NCBI GenBank assembly: GCA_900546115.1
Contig: URBQ01000041.1
Span: 1-18,989, forward strand
Direction: 5' to 3'
Length of the DNA: 18,989 nt
Origin: an uncultured Collinsella sp.
GTDB taxonomy: Bacteria; Actinomycetota; Coriobacteriia; Coriobacteriales; Coriobacteriaceae
A program made the translations under genes and the position numbers. Below, piece after piece: positions 1 through 7,331 of the stretch (position 1 is its first letter; the number at the start of each line of letters is the position of its first letter). Under the pieces are notes generated by a model. It was not told the origin of the DNA. It saw only the letters and a program-made list of their open reading frames with translations, and did no database searches.

Positions 1-6
1 AAAAGC

Positions 7-37
7 GCCCCCTCCCGCGCACGGAACGGGAGGGGGC
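7..37 (-). terminator. Intrinsic terminator after arcD
   Basis: Bases 7-17 and 27-37 form a perfect 11-bp GC-rich stem with a 9-base loop. Read on the minus strand it is followed within two bases by four T (plus-strand A at 1-4, where the window begins, so the T run may be longer). It lies about 100 bases after the stop of the arcD-type transporter and is the natural end of the arc transcript. A second perfect hairpin (54-62 with 66-74, 3-base loop) lies between the gene and this terminator and has no T run. Confidence 0.85.
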
Positions 38-139
38 CAAAGGTAGGAGTCTACCGGTGGGGTTACCCCACCGGACAGACGATGACCAGGTGATCCGTTA
101 TAGGATCGTCATGGTTTCCGTGGGGTACCCAGGGGGTAC

Positions 140-1618
140 TTAGATCATCACGCAAGCGATGGTCAGGATGATGGCGCAGACGACGGAGAGAGCGACGATG
201 AGCTTAAGAGCAAACTTGAGCCAGGTCGTCCACTCGATCTTAGCCAGAGCGAGACCGCCCATGATGGCACCAGAGGTCGGGGTGAACAGATTCACGACGC
301 CGATGGCGGCGGAGAAGATCATGACCATGACCTCGGGCGAGAAGCCGAGCTTAACAGCCAGCGGTCCCATGATGGGCATGGAGACAGTAGCCATACCGGA
401 GGTCGAGGGGATCAGGAAGGACAGGCCAAAGTAGACCAGGAAGCTCATGGGAGCGAAGATCACGCCGGACAGGCCAGCCAGAGCATTGGCGGCAGCGTCG
501 AGGACGTAGACGTCGAGGCCGGTGCTAGCCATGAGGACGGAGATACCACGGGCAAGAGCGATGACGAGGACAACGGACATCATGTCGGCAGCGCCGGTGA
601 TGAAGGTGTTGACGATCTGCTTCTCGGAGAGGCCACCGATGATACCGATCAGGACAGCCATGAGGAAGAACCAGGTGGAAGCCTCGTCGAAGTACCACTG
701 GCCAATGGGCAGGCCGGTGATCAGGGCAGACCAGCCCTGAACGATGGCGTTACCGTCGGCGTCATAGACAGCGCCAGCATCGAAGAAGTTGGCGACGCCC
801 TCGTTGAGGTCGGCCAGCGGGATGAAGCCGACGATCATGACGACGAAGGTGAAGGCAAAGGCGATCAGAACACCCTTCTGACGACCGGTGAGCTTGACCT
901 CTTTGTGAACCTCGGAAGCAGCCTTGCCGTGAGCCTCTTCGGCGTCCTTGAGCTCCTGCATCGAAAGGATGGTGGAACCCTTGTCAGCCTTGACCTTCTT
1001 GGCATAGCTCATGACGAAGAGGATGGACATAACAGTGGTAACAATCCACAGGACGGCACCGAGGCCGATGATGATGGACTGGTTGACCTCAATGCCAACG
1101 CCGGTCAGAGCGTCGACGGCAGCACCGACGGCGAACGGGTTAACCGTGGAGCCGAGGCAGCCGCAGCCAGCGCCGAGCAGGACGGTGGCAGCGCCGACCA
1201 TAGGGTCGAAGCCAGCAGCCATCATGGTGGCGGCGAGCAGGGCGTAGAAGGGAACGGTCTCCTCGCACATACCATAGGTGGTACCACCGAGGGAGAAGAT
1301 GAACATTAGCACGGGAATGAGCATGATCTCATTGCCCTTAAGCTTCTGCACCAGAACGGCAATGCCGTTGTCCAGGGCGCCGGTCTCGGTCATCATGCCG
1401 AGGAAGCCACCGAGGATCATAACGAAGAGGCAGACGGGCAGAGCGTCAGCGAAGCCCTTGACCGGGGCGGTGCAGAAATCGCTCAGGCGGGCAGCGGTAA
1501 CCGCGCCACCGGACGTACCGGAGACGATAACGGTAACAACCGCGACGATTGCCAGCAGAGCAAGAAGAATGGTGAACGATGAAGGCATACCGCGCTTTTT
1601 CTTAGCGGTCTCAGTCAT
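140..1618 (-). CDS. arcD: YfcC/ArcD-type arginine-ornithine antiporter
   Basis: This is a polytopic inner-membrane carrier of the YfcC/DcuC-like family, whose members in streptococcal ADI operons exchange external arginine for ornithine. The 492-residue protein has a short basic N-terminus (ETAKKKRG) and then many hydrophobic segments, the first near residues 16-34. A hydrophilic charged loop near residues 205-250 splits the protein into two halves. The GGTTYGMCEE motif near residues 111-120 is typical of the family. An in-frame start lies 27 bases upstream, but the ATG at 1618 has an AAGGGGGG ribosome site 9 bases before it and is preferred. The gene is last in the arc cluster, after arcB, with a hairpin terminator between them, so it depends on read-through or its own promoter. 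The family assignment is firm. The arginine/ornithine substrate is inferred from the neighbours; a C4-dicarboxylate or other amino acid substrate is possible. Confidence 0.85.
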   Translation of the reverse strand: MTETAKKKRGMPSSFTILLALLAIVAVVTVIVSGTSGGAVTAARLSDFCTAPVKGFADALPVCLFVMILGGFLGMMTETGALDNGIAVLVQKLKGNEIMLIPVLMFIFSLGGTTYGMCEETVPFYALLAATMMAAGFDPMVGAATVLLGAGCGCLGSTVNPFAVGAAVDALTGVGIEVNQSIIIGLGAVLWIVTTVMSILFVMSYAKKVKADKGSTILSMQELKDAEEAHGKAASEVHKEVKLTGRQKGVLIAFAFTFVVMIVGFIPLADLNEGVANFFDAGAVYDADGNAIVQGWSALITGLPIGQWYFDEASTWFFLMAVLIGIIGGLSEKQIVNTFITGAADMMSVVLVIALARGISVLMASTGLDVYVLDAAANALAGLSGVIFAPMSFLVYFGLSFLIPSTSGMATVSMPIMGPLAVKLGFSPEVMVMIFSAAIGVVNLFTPTSGAIMGGLALAKIEWTTWLKFALKLIVALSVVCAIILTIACVMI

Positions 1619-1711
1619 AGTTCTCATCCCCCCTTCATAAATCATTTACTGATCTCGCCCGAAGCGGCTCTTCCGTGCCGTGCATGTCGCTCGGTGCGAG
1701 ATTTTTACCAG

Positions 1712-1750
1712 ACAAAAGCGCTCGGGGTGCGCAGGAATGCACCCCGAGCG
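1712..1750 (-). terminator. Hairpin terminator between arcB and arcD
   Basis: Bases 1720-1730 and 1739-1749 form a perfect 11-bp stem with an 8-base loop. On the minus strand it is followed after two bases by TTTT (1717-1714). It sits just after the arcB stop and before arcD, so it would lower arcD expression relative to arcAB unless arcD has its own promoter. I see no convincing promoter in the roughly 95 bases before arcD. Confidence 0.8.
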
Positions 1751-1765
1751 AGATGCTAGATGCTC

Positions 1766-2761
1766 TTACTTGAGCGTGGCGTACATGACAGCCTTGATGG
1801 TGTGCATGCGGTTCTCGGCCTCGTCGAAGACCTTGGAAGCGGGGCTCTCGAAGACCTCGTCGGTGACCTCCTGCTCGGTGATGCCGAACTGCTCGCACTT
1901 CTCGGCGCCAATGGTGGTGTTGGTGTCGTGGAAGCTGGGCAGGCAGTGCAGGAAGATGGCACCCGGGTTGGCCATAGCCATGACCTCGGAGGTGACACGA
2001 TACGGGGTGAGCTGAGCGATGCGCTCGGCCCAGACCTCGTCAGGCTCGCCCATGGAGACCCACACGTCGGTGTAGATAACGTCGGCACCGGTGACGCCGT
2101 CCTTGACGTCGGTGGTCAGCTTGATGGTGCAGCCGTTGGCCTCAGCGATGGGCTTGCAGGCCTCGATGACGTCGTCAGCGGGCATGCACTCCTCGGGGCC
2201 GCAGGCCACGAAGTTCATGCCGAGCTTGGAGCAGACGACCATGAGGGAGCGAGCGACGTTGTTCTTGCAGTCGCCCATGAAGACGAGGGTCTTGCCCTTG
2301 ATGTCGTAGTTGAAGTTCTCCTGGACGGTCAGGATGTCGGCGAGCATCTGAGTGGGGTGCCACTCGGTGGTCAGACCGTTCCAGACGGGCACGCCGGACT
2401 TAGCGGCAAGCTCCTCGACGTCGTCCTGGGCAAAGCCACGGAACTCGATGCCGTCATACATGCGGCCGAGAACGCGGGCGGTGTCCTCGATGGACTCCTT
2501 CTTGCCCATCTGCGACGAACCCGGATCGAGGTAGGTGACGCCCATGCCCAAATCCATGCCGCCGACCTCGAAGGCGCAGCGGGTACGGGTGGAAGTCTTC
2601 TGGAAGAGCAGGACGATGTTCTTGCCCTCGAGATAGCGGTGCGGAACGCCAGCGCGCTTCATGTCCTTGAAGTTCTTGGAGAGCTTGAGCAGGTACTCGA
2701 TCTCCTCGGTGGTGAGGTCGAGGAGCTTGAGGAAGCTACGGCCGGAGAGGTTAACACCCAT
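1766..2761 (-). CDS. arcB: Ornithine carbamoyltransferase (catabolic)
   Basis: The enzyme interconverts citrulline plus phosphate with ornithine plus carbamoyl phosphate. In the ADI pathway it runs in the catabolic direction in the cytoplasm. The 331-residue protein carries all the expected motifs: the carbamoyl phosphate site STRT (residues 57-60), HPTQ (135-138), the ornithine-binding D-x3-SMG loop (D232, SMG 236-238) and HCLP (272-275) with the active-site cysteine. Length is normal for the family. The longer frame to 2851 is rejected because the ATG at 2761 has a GAAAGGA ribosome site 8 bases before it and matches the usual family start (GVNLSGRSFLKL). It follows arcA copy 1 after 105 bases containing two hairpins and is probably cotranscribed with it. 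The anabolic argF role is not excluded by sequence, but the context favours arcB. Confidence 0.96.
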   Translation of the reverse strand: MGVNLSGRSFLKLLDLTTEEIEYLLKLSKNFKDMKRAGVPHRYLEGKNIVLLFQKTSTRTRCAFEVGGMDLGMGVTYLDPGSSQMGKKESIEDTARVLGRMYDGIEFRGFAQDDVEELAAKSGVPVWNGLTTEWHPTQMLADILTVQENFNYDIKGKTLVFMGDCKNNVARSLMVVCSKLGMNFVACGPEECMPADDVIEACKPIAEANGCTIKLTTDVKDGVTGADVIYTDVWVSMGEPDEVWAERIAQLTPYRVTSEVMAMANPGAIFLHCLPSFHDTNTTIGAEKCEQFGITEQEVTDEVFESPASKVFDEAENRMHTIKAVMYATLK

Positions 2762-2806
2762 GGTTCGAATCCTTTCGAAGAAATGAATTACGCAAATACT
2801 AGTGGT

Positions 2807-2854
2807 GCCCGTTTGACGGGCGAAACCGGTGCGGTTGTAGGGAGACCGCACCGG
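2807..2854 (-). terminator. Two hairpins between arcA copy 1 and arcB
   Basis: Bases 2826-2835 and 2845-2854 form a perfect 10-bp stem with a 9-base loop. Bases 2807-2812 and 2816-2821 form a 6-bp stem with a 3-base loop. On the minus strand the first is followed only by TTTCGCC, a poor U run. A leaky terminator or an RNA-stabilising or processing element between arcA and arcB fits better than a full stop. Confidence 0.45.
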
Positions 2855-2865
2855 AAACGGAAAGA

Positions 2866-4132
2866 CTTAGAGGTCCTCGCGCCAGAAGGGCATGCTCATG
2901 CAGCGCGGGCCGCCACGGCCGCGGGAGAGCTCGGCGGAGGGCACGACGAGAAGGTCCAGGCCCTCCTTGTACAGCACGTCGTTGGTGACGGTGTTGCGGG
3001 CGTAGACGCAGATCTTGCCGGGCTCGACGCACAGGGTGTTGGAGCCGTCGTTCCACTGCTCGCGGGAGGCCGCGATCGGGTCGCCGCCGCCGCAGGGGAT
3101 CAGCTTGACCTGGTCGACGCCGGTGGCGTCCTCCAGGACGTGCTCGAGGGTGTCCTCGATCAGGCGGATGTTCACGTCGCCCGGGTTCTTGCCGGCGGTC
3201 AGCTCGTAGACGCGCAGGGTGCCCATGATGGCGGGGTGGATCGTGAACTTATCGACGTCGATCTGGGTGAAGACCGTGTCGAGGTGCATGAAGGCGCGCG
3301 AGACCGGGATGTCGAAGGCCAGGATGCGCTCGACCTTGGAGTCGGAGTTCCAGAAGATGTTCTGCGCCATGACGTCGATGGCGGCTGCCTGGGTGCGCTG
3401 GGAGATGCCGACGGCGAGGGTCTTCTCGTTGATGTTCAGCACGTCGCCGCCCTCGGTGTGGAACTGGCAGTCGCGGCGGAAGTACAGGGAGACGTCCTTG
3501 TAGTCGGGGTGGTACTTGAAGACGTACTTGCCGTACAGGGTCTCGCGGTTGCGGGTGACCGAGTACATGCGGTTGAGGTTGACGCCCTCGCCGACGACCG
3601 CGAACGGGTCGCGGGTGAAGTAGAGGTTGGGCATCGGGTCGATGATCAGGTCGGACTCGGACTCGGAGTTGACCAGGGAGTCGAGGGTCGTGGACGCCGT
3701 GAGGGGCATGTCGATCTCGGCCTTGGTCATGCCGGCCATGGTCTTCTTGACGAACTCGAGGTTGTCCTCGATGGAGTCCAGCTTCTCGCGGACGATCTGC
3801 GGCATCTGCTGGCCGCGGATGCCTGCCTCGGCGATGTACTGGTCGGTGAACTCGGCGCGGGCGCCGGGGACCTGGTCGAACACCTCGGCGACGAGGTTCT
3901 CCAGGTAGAGCACCTCCACGCCCTGGTCCCTCAGGATCTGGGCGAAGGTGTCGTGCTCCTGCTGCGCGACCTCCAGGAACGGGACGTCGTCGAACAGGAG
4001 TCGCTCGAGCTCGTCGGGCGGCAGGTTGAGGAGCTCGTCGCCGGGACGGTGCAGGCAGACCTTCCTGAGCTTGCCGATCTCGGAAGGCACGTGCAGACCT
4101 TTCGTCATGGCCTCCTACCTTTCTTTCGGGCC
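2866..4132. repeat. 1,267-bp direct repeat containing arcA (unit 1)
   Basis: This segment matches 5941-7207 in the same orientation at an offset of 3,075 bases. It covers the whole arcA gene, its ribosome site and 24 bases of leader. The two reading frames that I could compare throughout are identical between copies, so few or no base differences exist. Identity stops one base beyond the arcA stop codon. On the other side it drops to partial similarity in the leader. Confidence 0.93.
2867..4108 (-). CDS. arcA: Arginine deiminase, copy 1
   Basis: The enzyme hydrolyses arginine to citrulline and ammonia, the first ADI pathway step, which gives energy and acid resistance to anaerobes. The 413-residue protein has the complete guanidine-modifying catalytic set: FTRDP with D167, E219 in HTEGGD, H275 and D277 in MHLDTVF, and the nucleophile C403 in PRCMSMPF near the C-terminus. 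Length is normal. The ATG at 4108 lies just after GGTAGGAGGCC, which holds a strong ribosome site with short spacing. It heads an arcA-arcB(-arcD) unit and has its own promoter module upstream. The protein is identical to copy 2 (5942-7183), and the DNA appears identical from base 2866 through 4132, beyond both ends of the gene. Both copies look intact and functional. Confidence 0.97.
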   Translation of the reverse strand: MTKGLHVPSEIGKLRKVCLHRPGDELLNLPPDELERLLFDDVPFLEVAQQEHDTFAQILRDQGVEVLYLENLVAEVFDQVPGARAEFTDQYIAEAGIRGQQMPQIVREKLDSIEDNLEFVKKTMAGMTKAEIDMPLTASTTLDSLVNSESESDLIIDPMPNLYFTRDPFAVVGEGVNLNRMYSVTRNRETLYGKYVFKYHPDYKDVSLYFRRDCQFHTEGGDVLNINEKTLAVGISQRTQAAAIDVMAQNIFWNSDSKVERILAFDIPVSRAFMHLDTVFTQIDVDKFTIHPAIMGTLRVYELTAGKNPGDVNIRLIEDTLEHVLEDATGVDQVKLIPCGGGDPIAASREQWNDGSNTLCVEPGKICVYARNTVTNDVLYKEGLDLLVVPSAELSRGRGGPRCMSMPFWREDL

Positions 4133-4190
4133 CTTGTCAGGGCCGATTCGTTAGCGCCCCTCCGTGTGAGGCGTTATTGCTGACGACATA

Positions 4191-4257
4191 TTTATATCCA
4201 AAATCAGCCCATACTTCCACCTTGCCCCCGAACGGTTTTTTATGAGGGGTGAACGGC
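4191..4257 (-). promoter_or_regulatory. arcA copy 1 promoter and operator-like module
   Basis: On the minus strand a TATAAA -10 box (4196-4191) lies 83 bases before the arcA start. At 17-bp spacing the -35 position reads TGGAAG, a weak match. Upstream is a GC-rich block (4215-4236) that matches copy 2 at 21 of 22 bases. Two direct repeats of GAACGGY (plus strand 4230-4236 and 4251-4257) lie exactly 21 bp apart. The same arrangement and spacings occur before copy 2. A weak -35 with helically phased repeats near -50 and -70 suggests an activator; this is inferred, and no regulator gene is in the window. Confidence 0.6.
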
Positions 4258-4590
4258 ATACACATATACTTCACGCATGGCACACTTTGACTTAATAAAG
4301 TGTATTTACGTGCTTAAATGCTTTTTTAACCGGAAATCCCATTGGAACTAATCTATGTTAAACCACCCTCAATTTGCATATTTCACGCAAGGGTATGAAT
4401 AGAATTCGCAATTCTTGCTGCCTCTCAACCATTTTGATTTTTATTCAGAAAAAAGTTCGTCCTATTCATTTTTAGCAACCAGACTACCGTTTACCAGACG
4501 CTGGGTACCGTTCGCCGGAAGCTCAGTATAAGGCCCAGCGGATATCAGCTTGCCGTACGGCCTCATTTGTAACAACTTGACTTCTCGGTA
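4258..4590. other. AT-rich intergenic region upstream of arcA copy 1
   Basis: This is about 330 bases of AT-rich DNA that contrasts with the GC-rich genes around it. No coding frame is convincing. It holds a 7-bp inverted repeat ACACTTT/AAAGTGT (4282-4288 and 4297-4303, 8-base spacer), several A/T runs, and an ACCGTTC word at 4507-4513 like the repeats of the arcA module but on the opposite strand. It may hold further regulator sites for arcA; otherwise I see nothing in it. Confidence 0.5.
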
Positions 4591-4591
4591 T

Positions 4592-4630
4592 AAAAAACAG
4601 ACCCGCCCCCTCATGGGAAACGGGTCTGTT
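4592..4630 (-). terminator. Intrinsic terminator after arcT-like gene
   Basis: Bases 4596-4605 and 4621-4630 form a perfect 10-bp stem with a 15-base loop, followed on the minus strand by TTTTTT (4597-4592, the first two inside the stem). It lies about 50 bases after the aminotransferase stop. It ends that transcript before the arcA copy 1 promoter, so the two arcA units are transcribed separately. Confidence 0.9.
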
Positions 4631-4681
4631 ATCGATTATCGTCGGCCAATTTGAATACGGACTTCGAAGGAAGTCGTGATC

Positions 4682-5806
4682 CTAGCGATCGAACTCGGCC
4701 AGCGCCTCACCCAGAAGCCTCAGGCCCTCGCGAAGAACGTCCTCGCTCGCGCAGTAGCCCAGGCGTGCACCGCAGGGAAGCTCAAAGCGGCTGCCGGGAA
4801 CCAGCAGCACTCCCCTCTCGGCCAACAGGCGCTTGCAGAAATCTTCGTCGTCCTCGGGGATATCCAGCTGGATAAACGAGGTGGACACGCCCTGCGGGGC
4901 CGTCCAGGACACGCGATGCTGTGTATCGATCCAGGCCTGCGCGATATCACGGTTGCCAAACACGATCTTGCGGTTGCGCTCGAGAATCTTGTCCTTATGC
5001 TCGAGCACGTAGGTCGCCAGGGCGTCGTTGAACACGCCACCGCAGATCATGGTGTAGTCGCGATACGTGCGGATGCGGTTGGATACCTCTTCATCGGTCA
5101 CGACCCAGCCCACGCGGGCAGCAGGCGTCGAATAGGTCTTGGACACCGAGTTGGTGACAATGGCCTTCTCGTACACGTCGGCCATCGACATAAAGGACTC
5201 GGTGTTCTCGAGCGGCAGATACACCTCGTCGCACAGCACGTAGGCACCCACCGAACGCGCAATCTCCGCAATCTGGCCGAGCGTATCGGCATCGAGCACC
5301 GTACCGATGGGGTTCGATGCGTTATTGATGCAGATGAGCTTGGTGTTGGGGCGCACCAAGCGCTTGAGCTCATCGATATCGGGCTTCCAACCGAGCTCCT
5401 CGCGAAGCTCCCAATACTCGACCTCGGCACCCAGCGTACGCGGAATCTCGTAGAGCGGCGCATAGGTAGGCCACTCGGCAATCACGTGATCGCCGGGCTC
5501 CACAACGGCCATGATGGCGTTGAGGTTGGCGCCCGTGCAGCCATTGGTCTGCAGAATGTGATCGGGATTGACATCGCGACGATACAGCTTGGCGACCTCG
5601 GCCTTAAATTCCGGCGATCCCTCGATCCAGCCGTAGTTCATCTTCTCGCGATCCAGGCGCTCGTAGAACGTGGCGCCGTCCTGCTCGTCCAGTGCGCGAA
5701 GCTCGCCCATGGTCAGCGACGAGATCGTCGACTGAGCGATATCCCAGGTAGCACTCTTCTCCCAAACGTTGAGCCATTCCTCAACACCGATTGGCTTGAT
5801 ATCCAT
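4682..5806 (-). CDS. arcT: ArcT-like PLP-dependent aminotransferase
   Basis: This is a fold-type I (class I/II) aminotransferase of 374 residues. It has the SNPIG motif (N165), D193 and Y196 in CDEVYLPL for the cofactor ring, the Schiff-base lysine K223 in SVSKTYSTPAARVGW with R231, and the substrate carboxylate arginine region GARLGY near the C-terminus. The fold and cofactor are certain; the amino acid substrate cannot be read. Lactic acid bacteria carry an aminotransferase called arcT within arc operons, and position between two arcA genes supports that name. Its role in arginine use is undefined, and capreomycidine-synthase-like annotations of relatives are another possibility. The ATG at 5806 follows AAGGTGGCC, similar to the arcA start context. 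A GTG two codons upstream (5812) is the alternative. It lies 135 bases after arcA copy 2 and is probably in the same unit. Confidence 0.85.
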   Translation of the reverse strand: MDIKPIGVEEWLNVWEKSATWDIAQSTISSLTMGELRALDEQDGATFYERLDREKMNYGWIEGSPEFKAEVAKLYRRDVNPDHILQTNGCTGANLNAIMAVVEPGDHVIAEWPTYAPLYEIPRTLGAEVEYWELREELGWKPDIDELKRLVRPNTKLICINNASNPIGTVLDADTLGQIAEIARSVGAYVLCDEVYLPLENTESFMSMADVYEKAIVTNSVSKTYSTPAARVGWVVTDEEVSNRIRTYRDYTMICGGVFNDALATYVLEHKDKILERNRKIVFGNRDIAQAWIDTQHRVSWTAPQGVSTSFIQLDIPEDDEDFCKRLLAERGVLLVPGSRFELPCGARLGYCASEDVLREGLRLLGEALAEFDR

Positions 5807-5848
5807 GGCCACCTTATCTGATCTTCATTTAGCGTCATTAAACATGAA

Positions 5849-5879
5849 TGGGGCGGTGCGAAAGATCCGCACCGCCCCA
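5849..5879 (-). terminator. Hairpin between arcA copy 2 and arcT-like gene
   Basis: Bases 5849-5860 and 5868-5879 form a perfect 12-bp GC-rich stem with a 7-base loop. On the minus strand it is followed by TTCATGTTTAAT, only a loose T-rich tract. It may be a partial terminator, reducing the aminotransferase relative to arcA, or an mRNA 3' stabiliser. A smaller dyad, ACATCTA/TAGATGT (5887-5893 and 5902-5908), lies between it and arcA. Confidence 0.55.
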
Positions 5880-5940
5880 ATGGGAGACATCTAATGGCAG
5901 CTAGATGTTTGTAGTAAGACCTGTACGGGTCTTTGAAAAC

Positions 5941-7207
5941 CTTAGAGGTCCTCGCGCCAGAAGGGCATGCTCATGCAGCGCGGGCCGCCACGGCCGCGGG
6001 AGAGCTCGGCGGAGGGCACGACGAGAAGGTCCAGGCCCTCCTTGTACAGCACGTCGTTGGTGACGGTGTTGCGGGCGTAGACGCAGATCTTGCCGGGCTC
6101 GACGCACAGGGTGTTGGAGCCGTCGTTCCACTGCTCGCGGGAGGCCGCGATCGGGTCGCCGCCGCCGCAGGGGATCAGCTTGACCTGGTCGACGCCGGTG
6201 GCGTCCTCCAGGACGTGCTCGAGGGTGTCCTCGATCAGGCGGATGTTCACGTCGCCCGGGTTCTTGCCGGCGGTCAGCTCGTAGACGCGCAGGGTGCCCA
6301 TGATGGCGGGGTGGATCGTGAACTTATCGACGTCGATCTGGGTGAAGACCGTGTCGAGGTGCATGAAGGCGCGCGAGACCGGGATGTCGAAGGCCAGGAT
6401 GCGCTCGACCTTGGAGTCGGAGTTCCAGAAGATGTTCTGCGCCATGACGTCGATGGCGGCTGCCTGGGTGCGCTGGGAGATGCCGACGGCGAGGGTCTTC
6501 TCGTTGATGTTCAGCACGTCGCCGCCCTCGGTGTGGAACTGGCAGTCGCGGCGGAAGTACAGGGAGACGTCCTTGTAGTCGGGGTGGTACTTGAAGACGT
6601 ACTTGCCGTACAGGGTCTCGCGGTTGCGGGTGACCGAGTACATGCGGTTGAGGTTGACGCCCTCGCCGACGACCGCGAACGGGTCGCGGGTGAAGTAGAG
6701 GTTGGGCATCGGGTCGATGATCAGGTCGGACTCGGACTCGGAGTTGACCAGGGAGTCGAGGGTCGTGGACGCCGTGAGGGGCATGTCGATCTCGGCCTTG
6801 GTCATGCCGGCCATGGTCTTCTTGACGAACTCGAGGTTGTCCTCGATGGAGTCCAGCTTCTCGCGGACGATCTGCGGCATCTGCTGGCCGCGGATGCCTG
6901 CCTCGGCGATGTACTGGTCGGTGAACTCGGCGCGGGCGCCGGGGACCTGGTCGAACACCTCGGCGACGAGGTTCTCCAGGTAGAGCACCTCCACGCCCTG
7001 GTCCCTCAGGATCTGGGCGAAGGTGTCGTGCTCCTGCTGCGCGACCTCCAGGAACGGGACGTCGTCGAACAGGAGTCGCTCGAGCTCGTCGGGCGGCAGG
7101 TTGAGGAGCTCGTCGCCGGGACGGTGCAGGCAGACCTTCCTGAGCTTGCCGATCTCGGAAGGCACGTGCAGACCTTTCGTCATGGCCTCCTACCTTTCTT
7201 TCGGGCC
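5941..7207. repeat. 1,267-bp direct repeat containing arcA (unit 2)
   Basis: This is the second copy of the segment at 2866-4132, in the same orientation. Sequence on the arcA 3' side is unrelated to that of unit 1. Sequence on the 5' side is homologous but diverged. Confidence 0.93.
5942..7183 (-). CDS. arcA: Arginine deiminase, copy 2
   Basis: This 413-residue protein is identical to that of copy 1, with the same catalytic residues (D167, E219, H275, D277, C403), and so should catalyse the same arginine to citrulline step. It differs in context. It is the first gene of the cluster, is followed by the ArcT-like aminotransferase instead of arcB, and has its own diverged version of the arcA promoter module. 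The ribosome site (AGGAGG two bases before the ATG) lies inside the identical repeat. Two active copies could raise dosage or allow separate regulation of deiminase from the rest of the pathway; this is inference. It could be called arcA2; nothing in the sequence suggests decay. Confidence 0.97.
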   Translation of the reverse strand: MTKGLHVPSEIGKLRKVCLHRPGDELLNLPPDELERLLFDDVPFLEVAQQEHDTFAQILRDQGVEVLYLENLVAEVFDQVPGARAEFTDQYIAEAGIRGQQMPQIVREKLDSIEDNLEFVKKTMAGMTKAEIDMPLTASTTLDSLVNSESESDLIIDPMPNLYFTRDPFAVVGEGVNLNRMYSVTRNRETLYGKYVFKYHPDYKDVSLYFRRDCQFHTEGGDVLNINEKTLAVGISQRTQAAAIDVMAQNIFWNSDSKVERILAFDIPVSRAFMHLDTVFTQIDVDKFTIHPAIMGTLRVYELTAGKNPGDVNIRLIEDTLEHVLEDATGVDQVKLIPCGGGDPIAASREQWNDGSNTLCVEPGKICVYARNTVTNDVLYKEGLDLLVVPSAELSRGRGGPRCMSMPFWREDL

Positions 7208-7264
7208 TTTCGGCCGAATCTCTCAGCACCCTTCCGTAACGGATGCTGCTTGCTGACAGCTCTA

Positions 7265-7331
7265 GTTATATCCAAATTCCAACCGCAATTCCACCTCGCC
7301 CCCGAACGGTCAACAAAGTTCGATGAACGGT
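7265..7331 (-). promoter_or_regulatory. arcA copy 2 promoter and operator-like module
   Basis: On the minus strand a TATAAC -10 box (7270-7265) sits 82 bases before arcA copy 2. The weak -35 position reads TGGAAT at 17-bp spacing. The conserved GC-rich block is at 7289-7310, and the GAACGGT direct repeats at 7304-7310 and 7325-7331 are again 21 bp apart. The module is 67 bp long, exactly as in copy 1. Bases between these elements differ freely between copies, so the kept words and spacings look selected. The leader then ends in a GGCC-GAAA-GGCC hairpin (7202-7215 region) just before the ribosome site; copy 1 has a different hairpin at the same place. Confidence 0.6.

Noticed and set aside
1760..4183. 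An 807-codon plus-strand open frame across arcB and arcA.
   Set aside because: It is antisense to two genes with full catalytic motifs, and its Val/Asp/Leu/Gly-rich composition is the usual mirror of GC-rich coding DNA. The same occurs opposite arcA copy 2, the aminotransferase, ppk1 and the PTS gene.
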